A stretch of 7,347 bases of DNA from CAVZKK01 sp964573475. GTDB taxonomy: Archaea > Thermoproteota > Bathyarchaeia > Bathyarchaeales > Bathycorpusculaceae. The notes below the pieces were generated by a model. It saw nothing but the letters and a program-made list of their open reading frames with translations. It was not told the origin of the DNA and searched no databases. The stretch covers positions 1 through 7,347 of the forward strand of contig CAZNJT010000073.1 of the NCBI GenBank assembly GCA_964573475.1. The letters run 5' to 3'. The position numbers and the translations under genes are program-made. Below are positions 1 to 5,900 of the stretch, in pieces. Each line of letters starts with the position of its first letter. The first letter of the stretch is position 1.

Positions 1-115
1 GCGCGTTAATTATCAGAAATGCCCATTTCTTGCTGATCACGTCTATTATTCCTCTAACGGGACAGACGCATAGATGCCCAATCACTCTTTGTTTGCGTTT
101 ACTTTCCTTTAACAT
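1..115 (-). CDS. HxlR/DUF24-family winged-helix regulator (partial, N-terminal 38 codons)
   Basis: Only the N-terminus is in the window; the gene runs off the left edge. From an ATG at 115-113 the minus strand encodes 38 uninterrupted codons, including the stretch CVCPVRGIIDVISKKWAFLI (residues 16-35). This is the signature start of HxlR/DUF24 MarR-like regulators: CPV, then a helix, then K-W-x-x-L-I. These are dimeric winged-helix proteins that usually repress a divergent gene and often sense thiol-reactive stress (quinones, aldehydes, disulfide stress) through the conserved N-terminal Cys, here Cys18, with Cys16 beside it. No Shine-Dalgarno (SD) precedes the ATG, but a TTTAAA element at 144-149 lies about 30 bp upstream, which fits a nearly leaderless archaeal transcript. 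A GTG at 85-83 is an alternative start but leaves a short N-terminus. The head-to-head small gene and the palindromes between them suggest autoregulation. Family call is strong; ligand and target are inferred. Confidence 0.82.
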   Translation of the reverse strand, partial: MLKESKRKQRVIGHLCVCPVRGIIDVISKKWAFLIINA

Positions 116-119
116 AGTT

Positions 120-144
120 ACTATCATGCTATAAACTTGATAGT
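120..144. promoter_or_regulatory. Candidate HxlR operator O1 over a TATA box
   Basis: A 7-bp perfect inverted repeat, ACTATCA (120-126) and TGATAGT (138-144), is separated by 11 bp. It encloses TATAAA at 130-135, the likely TATA box for the plus-strand gene starting at 186. A protein bound here would block TBP. The half-sites resemble the TACTATT-N7-AATAGTA operator I recall for the HxlR-family regulator YodB of Bacillus, which suits the adjacent HxlR gene. Binding is inferred. Confidence 0.5.
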
Positions 145-149
145 TTAAA
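144..149. promoter_or_regulatory. TATA-like element TTTAAA, possibly shared by divergent genes
   Basis: TTTAAA reads the same on both strands. On the minus strand it sits about 30 bp upstream of the HxlR ATG at 115, the right distance for leaderless transcription. On the plus strand it could give a short leader for the gene at 186. It lies between the two candidate operators. The start sites are not visible from sequence, so this is a positional inference. Confidence 0.4.
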
Positions 150-150
150 T

Positions 151-172
151 GCTTTACTTTTGATAGTAAAGC
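151..172. promoter_or_regulatory. Candidate HxlR operator O2 / leader hairpin
   Basis: A perfect 8-bp inverted repeat, GCTTTACT (151-158) and AGTAAAGC (165-172), is separated by 6 bp. The outer bases end three nucleotides before the RBS GGGTGA (175-180) of the small gene at 186. As DNA it has the symmetry of a dimeric repressor site and contains the same TGATAGT word (161-167) as O1. As RNA it could form a short stem just ahead of the RBS if transcription starts upstream. Its kinship with O1 favours the operator reading. Confidence 0.55.
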
Positions 173-185
173 TTGGGTGAAGAAA

Positions 186-389
186 ATGCATGAAAGATGC
201 AGTTTTGAAGAGGGTCATGGATACAGTGAATGTTGCTGTAGCGGAGGGCATCATGATCATAGACACTTTGCTCGACGCTTTATGACAAAAGCAGAAAAAA
301 TTGAAAAACTGGAAAATTACGTTCAAGACCTGAAAAACGAACTTGCAGCAGTACAGGAGCGCATTAAAGAGCTAAAAGGCAGTAAATAG
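186..389 (+). CDS. Small Cys/His-rich protein with C-terminal coiled coil (67 aa)
   Basis: The first half is rich in potential metal or thiol ligands: Cys5, His11, the run Cys16-Cys17-Cys18, and His22, His23, His25, His27. The second half (about 37-64) is a clean amphipathic helix with hydrophobic residues at 39, 42, 46, 49, 53, 56, 60 and 63, an uninterrupted 3-4 heptad pattern that predicts a coiled coil. There is no signal peptide or membrane segment, so it should be cytosolic. The ATG at 186 is chosen because GGGTGA (175-180) is correctly placed for it; a GTG at 177 lies inside that RBS. The architecture resembles short archaeal/bacterial proteins that end in a helix such as MTKEEKIE-x-LEEY and are sometimes grouped near DUF5320, but I cannot assign a family firmly. 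Divergence from an HxlR gene suggests it is that regulator's target. Metal, redox or scaffold function is inferred only from composition. Confidence 0.72.
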   Translation: MHERCSFEEGHGYSECCCSGGHHDHRHFARRFMTKAEKIEKLENYVQDLKNELAAVQERIKELKGSK

Positions 390-412
390 AAAGCGAAAGC
401 TTGTAACAGCAA

Positions 413-426
413 CTCTTCCCTTTTTT
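413..426 (+). terminator. Possible T-tract terminator of the small gene
   Basis: A pyrimidine run ending in six T residues (421-426) lies about 25-35 bp after the stop of the small plus-strand gene and just before the convergent PAS gene ends. Archaeal RNA polymerase can terminate on T-runs without a hairpin, and none of note is seen. Weak evidence, mostly positional. Confidence 0.35.
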
Positions 427-429
427 AAC

Positions 430-894
430 TTATTCTTTCCAGTCTAACAGTCTTTTCTGTCCCTCAATTTTCTTAATGTCCGTCAAGTCCTGTGTAACTT
501 CCATTGTTCCCAAATATTTCCCATTTTTGTCTCTCACTGCGAAGTATCTTATGTGAATTAGGCGGTTGTTCATTGTAATCCAGAATTCAGCCACATCTTT
601 CTTGCCGGCCTTGAAGGCTTCAAGAATCTTGTTCACTATATGGACGCTTTTCTGCGGGTGACATAACTGCACCTTTCTTCCGATAACTGCTTTTGTCCGA
701 ACAAAAATCCTTTTCTCAGCCTTGTTAAAGTATTTGACAGCATCATTTGCATCAACAAACGAAATGTCAACAGGAAGCGAGTTCAAGGTAGCTTCAATCT
801 CTTCTTTAGATAGAGAACCAGTCTCAAACTGCAGTACACCTTCTGGCGCTGGTGATGTCTCTTTTAAAATTCTCTTCTTATCTTCGCTCATCAT
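430..894 (-). CDS. Stand-alone PAS-domain protein of the DUF438 C-terminal type
   Basis: A 154-residue protein that is essentially one PAS domain (about 30-145): LPVDISFVD (40-48), VKYFN, AVIGRKVQLCHPQKSVHIV (69-87), AEFWI, IRYFAVRDKNGKYLGTMEVTQDLT (115-138), ending KRLLDW. These motifs match the PAS module at the C-terminus of DUF438 proteins, which normally carry DUF438 and a hemerythrin-like HHE domain in front. Here both are absent and only a 29-residue hydrophilic leader remains. There is no kinase, DNA-binding or other output domain. The conserved Cys78-His79-Pro80 could contact a cofactor, but the ligand is unknown to me. The start overlaps the end of the flavodiiron gene (ATGA) and uses an RBS inside it, so the two are co-translated. 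A second ATG at 891-889 is better spaced (7 nt) from that RBS, so the true start may be one codon later. A redox or gas sensor, or a protein partner of the flavodiiron enzyme, is the natural inference. Confidence 0.85.
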   Translation of the reverse strand: MMSEDKKRILKETSPAPEGVLQFETGSLSKEEIEATLNSLPVDISFVDANDAVKYFNKAEKRIFVRTKAVIGRKVQLCHPQKSVHIVNKILEAFKAGKKDVAEFWITMNNRLIHIRYFAVRDKNGKYLGTMEVTQDLTDIKKIEGQKRLLDWKE

Positions 895-2078
895 GATTCC
901 TCCTTAATCTTCTTAGCAAGAGTCTTACCTATTTCAATTATCTTCGTAATGTCGTTTTTTGTTGGCGGGCCATTAATTTCCATTGCCCCGACAAGTTCCA
1001 TTTTTAATGGTTCAAGAACTTCCTGGACATGCTTTACGGCTCCTCCTCCCCATCCATATGAACTTAGAACTACTCCATATTTTAGTGGGGGGCGTAGGGC
1101 TTTTACTAGGTAAGTAGCGTAAACGGCTAGGGGATGCATGCCGCCTAACACTGTAGGTGCGCCTAAAACGATTGCCCTCGAATCAACGAGGTCTTTTGCA
1201 ACGTCGCCTATGTCTGCCAAAGCTAAATTGTAGAGAACTATTTCAATGTCTTCGGATGCTAATGTTTCTGCTATTGGTTGAATCATCTTTTCTGTGCTGT
1301 TCCACATACTCACATAAGCTATCATGGCCTTCCGTTTTGTTTCTCCGTTTGCCCACTTTTTGTATGCCGTCAGGATACGTTCAGTATTTCTATGTATTGG
1401 TCCGTGGCTGGGCGCGATCATTTCAATTTCTAAATCTTTTATCTTTTCCAGTGCCCTTTGAGCCATAATTCTGAAGGGCATCATTATCTCCCCCCAATAT
1501 CTTTGGGCGTGAACAAGCAAATCTTGCACTTCATCATCGTAAAGTCCAGCTGCCACATGTGAGCCGAAGAAGTCGCACGGAAAGAGAATCTTGTTTTCTA
1601 TGAGATAAGTGAACATTGTTTCGGGCCAGTGGAGCATTGGCGCTTCTATGAAACGGAGTATTTTGCCGCCGAGGTCGATAGTTTCTTGGTCGTGAACTAC
1701 TTGTATCCGTTCTTCGGGCATTTTGTAAAATGTCTGTGCCATCTTGGCGCCTTTGCTTGTGGTTACCAGTTTAGCTTTTCTGTTGATTGACATAATGTGT
1801 GGAATAGCGCCTGCATGGTCAGGTTCGGCGTGATTCATTATTACATAATCGATGTCCGCATGGTTTACAACTTTGCTGATTTTTTCTTCCCATTCTTTTT
1901 CAAAACCTGGATTTACAGTGTCAATTAAAGCCTTTTTGCTTTCGCCAACTATCAAGTATGCGTTGTAGGTTGTTCCCTTCGGAAGAGGAATTAGAGCGTC
2001 AAACAGTCTGCGGTTCCAGTCTTTAACACCAACCCAATAGACGCTTTCAGAGATTTCAACAACATTGCGCCAACTCAT
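891..2078 (-). CDS. fprA: A-type flavoprotein / flavodiiron protein (O2 or NO reductase)
   Basis: A 395-residue cytosolic protein of normal length for a two-domain flavodiiron protein. The N-terminal metallo-beta-lactamase-like domain (about 1-248) keeps all six diiron ligands: His83, Glu85 and Asp87 in NHAEPDHAG, His150 in MLHWPE, Asp169 in PCDFFG, and His225 in PSHGPI. The C-terminal flavodoxin domain (about 250-393) has the FMN phosphate loop SMWNSTEKM (257-265), GAPTVLGGMHP and SSYGWGGGAV. There is no rubredoxin or flavin-reductase extension, so electrons must come from a separate donor; in methanogens the homologous FprA oxidises F420H2 and reduces O2 to water. The DALIPLPKGTTYNAYL segment (27-42) marks the LIPLP-type subgroup rather than the FHGY type seen in Desulfovibrio ROO, from memory. 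Start: ATG 2078-2076 with RBS AAAGGTGA (2090-2083). First gene of an operon with the PAS gene. O2 versus NO preference cannot be read from sequence. Confidence 0.93.
   Translation of the reverse strand: MSWRNVVEISESVYWVGVKDWNRRLFDALIPLPKGTTYNAYLIVGESKKALIDTVNPGFEKEWEEKISKVVNHADIDYVIMNHAEPDHAGAIPHIMSINRKAKLVTTSKGAKMAQTFYKMPEERIQVVHDQETIDLGGKILRFIEAPMLHWPETMFTYLIENKILFPCDFFGSHVAAGLYDDEVQDLLVHAQRYWGEIMMPFRIMAQRALEKIKDLEIEMIAPSHGPIHRNTERILTAYKKWANGETKRKAMIAYVSMWNSTEKMIQPIAETLASEDIEIVLYNLALADIGDVAKDLVDSRAIVLGAPTVLGGMHPLAVYATYLVKALRPPLKYGVVLSSYGWGGGAVKHVQEVLEPLKMELVGAMEINGPPTKNDITKIIEIGKTLAKKIKEES
899..905 (-). promoter_or_regulatory. Internal Shine-Dalgarno coupling the PAS gene to fprA
   Basis: The minus strand reads AAGGAGG at 905-899, inside the last codons of the flavodiiron gene. 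It sits 4 nt before the first and 7 nt before the second of two consecutive ATG codons of the PAS gene. With the ATGA stop/start overlap this is a textbook translational-coupling arrangement. Confidence 0.75.
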
Positions 2079-2118
2079 TTTTTCACCTTTTAATCAATCA
2101 CGAAACATTGTGTAATCG

Positions 2119-2150
2119 TAAATATTAGGGTTAGAGGTTAAAATTTTTAT
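2119..2150 (-). promoter_or_regulatory. Candidate promoter region of fprA-PAS operon
   Basis: Two AT-rich TATA-like elements precede fprA on the minus strand: ATAAAAA (2150-2144) and AATATTTA (2126-2119). The first would give a leader of about 40 nt, the second about 20 nt, still including the RBS at 2090-2083. I cannot choose between them. No inverted repeat like those near the HxlR gene is evident here. Confidence 0.35.
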
Positions 2151-2194
2151 TGCACGAATTACTAGGCAAGACGTCTCGGCATGTATCAGTTAAC

Positions 2195-2203
2195 TATATA
2201 AAA
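2195..2203 (+). promoter_or_regulatory. Strong archaeal TATA box for the DUF2096-like gene
   Basis: TATATAAAA at 2195-2203 is the best TATA box in the window. Transcription would start near 2225-2230, giving a leader of roughly 30 nt before the ATG at 2259. Two short palindromes lie just upstream: AGACGTCT (2169-2176) and AGTTAACT (2188-2195, touching the box). Confidence 0.65.
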
Positions 2204-2235
2204 GAAACAACTGCGTTTTTGTGAAGAAACAACTG
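2202..2235 (+). repeat. 12-bp direct repeat AAGAAACAACTG flanking the start-site region
   Basis: AAGAAACAACTG occurs exactly twice, at 2202-2213 and 2224-2235. The starts are 22 bp apart, about two helical turns, so a protein could bind both copies on the same DNA face. The first copy overlaps the end of the TATA box and the second covers the expected transcription start. This placement fits a repressor operator, though a chance or slippage-derived duplication cannot be excluded. Confidence 0.6.
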
Positions 2236-2245
2236 TATGTTTGTT

Positions 2246-2255
2246 GGGAGGTGAT
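2246..2255 (+). promoter_or_regulatory. Near-perfect Shine-Dalgarno deciding the start at 2259
   Basis: GGGAGGTGAT matches the archaeal 16S anti-SD almost completely, with the GGAGG core 7 nt before ATG 2259. It rules out the in-frame TTG at 2241 as the start, because translation from there would read through the RBS itself. Confidence 0.8.
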
Positions 2256-2258
2256 GGT

Positions 2259-2876
2259 ATGCCACCGCATTGTAATACGATGAATGATCTCAACAATTTT
2301 CCTAGAATGATAATCCTTTATAATGCCAACGCTAATTCAAAGCATGGTGAACTCCAAGGCATGGGATATTTGGCTGCATGGAAGGTTTTGGAGGAAATGA
2401 TTACTGATTTCCGAAGAAGGGGAATAGTTGTCCCAGCAGAAATTATGAGTGATTTAAGGTCTGCAAAGACCTTGATTAATGTCTTAAAGGCTGACCCAAG
2501 CCATGTAGACACCAGCCAAAAAGTTGAGGTATATCTTCTTAATGTGGAATCCTACCTCGTTTCTGAAGGACAGAAAATGTTTGGAACTGGATACGTTGAA
2601 GAATGGCTTAAACGGTTGGACGAAGCGAGCAAAAAAATATTGGAAAAGGAGGAAGAGAAGACATTTATTCCTGGTGTTCCACGAGAACATAAGTGGATTC
2701 GGGTGAAACCTTCAACTGAGTTACCAATCGAAAAGTTAAAGACGTTAGCTGAAGAATCGCATCTTTCATATAATGTTCAAAATGATGGTTACTTGCTTGT
2801 TTATGGCGAAGATGGACGCATAAAAGAGTTTATCAAGAAAATGGCTACAAAATATGGATTTAAAACTGAAAAATAG
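2259..2876 (+). CDS. DUF2096-like archaeal protein of unknown function (205 aa)
   Basis: No enzyme motif, signal peptide or membrane segment is visible. The segment LAAWKVLEEMITDFRRRGIV, then VPAEIMSDLRSAKTLINVLKADPS (38-81), resembles what I remember of DUF2096, an archaeal family without known function. A helical, charged middle follows (about 85-135, ending KKILEKEEEK), then FIPGVPREHKWIRV (136-149) and a compact alpha/beta C-terminus (about 155-203) with GYLLVYGEDGRIKEFIKKMATKYGF. The first ~34 residues (MPPHCNTMND through LQG) look like an add-on ahead of the family core, but the strong RBS supports this start. It has its own TATA box and possible operator. The smc operon begins 118 bp downstream with a separate promoter, so co-transcription is not required. 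The family assignment rests on memory of the pattern, not on a search. Confidence 0.7.
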   Translation: MPPHCNTMNDLNNFPRMIILYNANANSKHGELQGMGYLAAWKVLEEMITDFRRRGIVVPAEIMSDLRSAKTLINVLKADPSHVDTSQKVEVYLLNVESYLVSEGQKMFGTGYVEEWLKRLDEASKKILEKEEEKTFIPGVPREHKWIRVKPSTELPIEKLKTLAEESHLSYNVQNDGYLLVYGEDGRIKEFIKKMATKYGFKTEK

Positions 2877-2918
2877 CGTCAAAGAGTACATAACCGTTAA
2901 TACTTTAAGATGCAATAC

Positions 2919-2926
2919 TTTTATAG
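2919..2926 (+). promoter_or_regulatory. TATA box of the smc-scpA-scpB operon
   Basis: TTTTATAG at 2919-2926, in an AT-rich stretch, would place the transcript start near 2945-2950 and give a leader of about 45 nt. An RBS, GGTGAGG (2977-2983), precedes ATG 2995 by 11 nt. The octamer AATACTTT occurs at 2899-2906 and again at 2914-2921, overlapping the box. Confidence 0.5.
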
Positions 2927-2994
2927 AAAAATCTTACAGAAGTGTCTATAATAAGAAGATCTCTGTGTTTCCATAAGGTGAGGGCGTAAACTGA

Positions 2995-5900
2995 ATGCCC
3001 TACGTTAAAAAAATCGAGCTTAAAGGTTTCAAATCGTTTGGGCCGCAAACTGTTAAAGTAGTCCTAGATAAGGGTTTTACAGCCGTCACGGGGCCAAACG
3101 GAAGCGGGAAAACAAACATTGTTGACGCAGTTCTATTCGCCTTATGCGAATTAAGCACTAAAAGGCTCCGGGCGGAAAATGCAGCCAAACTGATTTTCCA
3201 CGGTTCTGAGAAGGCTGGACTAGAAAGGGCGAAAATGGCTAAGGTAATAATTCAGTTTGACAACACTGATGGCCGCATACCAGTGGACACAACTACTGTT
3301 ACAGTCTCACGGGAAGTCTATAGAAACGGTCAAAGCGTTTATAGGCTTAATGGCAGAAGAATCTCAAGGGCGCACATTTTAAATGTTCTTTCCATGGCTG
3401 GAATAAGCTCCACAAGCCAAAACATAATTCTACAAGGCACAATAACCCGTCTAGCAGATATCTCTTCAGTTGAACGTAGGAAAATTATTGAGGATTTGGT
3501 TGGAATAGCCCAGTACGACGCTGAGAAGGCAGAGGCTGAAGAAAAACTGCGGGCAGCAGATATCTCCATACGCACAGCCATGGGTAGAATAGACGAAGTC
3601 CAAAAGAGGGTGGATGACCTAGAAAGAGAACGCAACGAATTGTTAAGGTATAATTTCATTCAAGAAGAGATAAAAAAGTTTGAATCTGTGAAACTTTCGC
3701 ATGACATGGCACAGATACAAAAGAAAGTAGAGGAAACTTCCCTACAAGCGGATAAAGTTAGAAGTAGAGTTGAAAAATTAAGGCAGCTACGTGAAGAGCG
3801 TAGGTCAAAAAGAAGAGATGTTGAAGGGGAATGGCGAAAACTAAGCTCAGAAATCGTTGAGGAAGGCGGTTCACAAGTATTAAAAGTGCAAATAAGAATA
3901 GGTGAATTAAAGTCAAAATTAACAGAATTAACAACCAAAATAGCCTCGGGAAAAACGAGCCTTGAAGGCTTAAAGCGAATTAGAGAAAACAATCTTCAAC
4001 AGTATCAAGCCATTCGAAATGAAATTCGTGAAAACCGTCTGAGAATCAAACAGTTAAGAAGCGATTATGATGGAATTTTCAACCAGATAAACGCAAAACA
4101 GGCTGAACACGATGTTTTAGTAGATGGAACTGCTCAACTTTGGGAGAATCTGGGAGAAAACAGCAAGAAAATCCGCGAAATTGAGCAACAACTCGACAAT
4201 TATTACAAAAGGCTTACATTTTTAAGGTCTGACCATGTAAAAAGCCAGACAGCCATTAAAATTAGCACAAGAAGATTCAAAGATCTGAATGAGCGCGAAG
4301 GAAATTTTGCATCAACATTAAGCGAACTCGAGAAGTCGCTTGCTGAGCTTGAAAAGGTGCAGAAGGAACAGAAAACACAGCTTAAAAGCCTAGAGCGTAT
4401 GCTTGAGCGAAGAATTGCGCAAAAAGAAGCCATAGCAGGGGAAATATCTGAAGCTGGAAAAATAGCTGATTCGGCACGTACAGCAGTCATAGAGTTTGTG
4501 ACGCAAAGGGAACTTGCAGAAACTGTTGCTTCAGAGGAGAAAGTTCTAAGAACCATAGAAGAACTTGGCGAGTTAGGTGTAATTCCAGGCGTGTATGGCA
4601 GACTTCGCAACTTAATCAAAATTGACAAAGCTTATCAACTGGCAATAGAGGCGACGGCGGCAGGATGGCTCGACGCAATTGTTGTCAAGGATTTTGACGC
4701 GGCTTTCACATGTACAGAAACATTAAGAAGAATGAAGCTGGGAAGAATTAAGATAATTTCGCTTCAAGGAACATTAAACCCTAAATCCTTAAAAATTCCT
4801 GAAAAAGAAGGCGTCACTGGTGTAGCCTCCTTTTTCATAAAATATGAGAAGAATTACGAGTCTGCAATACATTTCGTTTTTGGCGACACATTAATCACGT
4901 CAGACGACAAAACTGCTTTCGCCCTATCCAGCGAAGGCTACCGCGCAGTCACAGTCAACGGAGACTTGTACGAGATAGGCGGAGCATTCGAAAGCGGTTA
5001 CTACCGTGCTCCAATAGATTTTTCAACCATAATCCCAAGCGAAACAGCCATCAAAAGCCTCGACGAAGCCGTCAAAGCCCTACAACAGCATCTTTCAAGA
5101 AGAGGCAATGATGTAACTTTTTTCGAGGAGGAAATCGATAAAACTCGGGTTGAAATTGCACATCTGTCGGAGGCTATAGTCACCCTTGACAGAGAAATAG
5201 CTAGAGTTAAAAGAAGTGTTAAAAGAACAAAGGCCAACATCAAACGAGTCAATCATTACATTGCACGGCTTAAGAAGGAAATTGAAAACGAAAAAACACA
5301 GATGTGGCTCCACAGGGCTGAAAGAAGCTCGATACAGAAGGGAATGCGGAAACTTCAAGGTGAGTTAGCCACTCTAAGACGGAAAACAGACCCTTCGAAT
5401 ATTCAAGAAATGGAGGTTAAAAGGGAGCGACTCGCCGAAGAAAGTATCACTTTAAGACAGAAACTCGGCACAATTCAAACAGAAATCTCAACGCTTCAGT
5501 CACAGTTCGACAATGTTTTAAGGGTTGGATATCAAAACGCGAAAATTCAACTTGCTAAAGTTGAACAACAGTTAAGAAGAGTTGAGAAGGAAGTAGAAGA
5601 GGCGCTTCAAGAGCGGGAATCACTAAAGCAAGATTTGGCAGAACTGGAGAAAAGCCGCGTTGAACTTTCTAGGACCGTTTTATCTTCAAGGGATGAAGCC
5701 AAAAAATTCACCGCCCAAATAGACGACATAGACAAGGAACTCCGCAAGCTTGATCCGGAGTATGAACAAGCTGATCGTTTGTTAAATCAAGTTCAGCTGA
5801 ACATTCAAACTTCTATGCTTCAGTTTGAGCAGTATCGGAATCAGCTTAGGCAGTTTGGTTATGAGCAACCATTAGCTGTAACGCCGAGACAGGTTGAAGA

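Noticed and set aside
177..185. GTG start for the small Cys/His-rich gene
   Set aside because: The GTG is part of the RBS GGGTGA (175-180) that serves ATG 186.
129..326. Minus-strand 65-codon open frame, rich in Phe and Ser
   Set aside because: It lies antisense to the small Cys/His-rich gene and across the operator region; no RBS and low-complexity composition. A shadow frame.
722..907. Plus-strand 61-codon open frame inside the PAS/fprA junction
   Set aside because: Antisense to two well-recognised genes, with no RBS and no family-like sequence.
1157..1468. Plus-strand 103-codon open frame
   Set aside because: Antisense to the flavodiiron gene, Leu/Cys/Arg-rich shadow composition, no promoter or RBS.
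2241..2258. TTG start for the DUF2096-like gene
   Set aside because: The near-perfect Shine-Dalgarno at 2246-2255 would lie inside the coding sequence; ATG 2259 is the supported start.
2899..2921. Repeated octamer AATACTTT upstream of smc
   Set aside because: Short, AT-rich and overlapping the TATA region; a chance match is likely, so it is noted but not called an operator.
3339..3992. Two long minus-strand open frames (106 and 110 codons) inside smc
   Set aside because: Ser/Leu/Phe-rich translations are typical of the antisense of Lys/Glu/Arg-rich coiled-coil coding sequence; smc is intact here.
4900..5090. Patch of C-ending codons in the smc hinge-to-arm region, suggesting recombination
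   Set aside because: A similar patch occurs near 6330-6440 and the frame and domain order are continuous; it probably reflects amino-acid and local codon preference.
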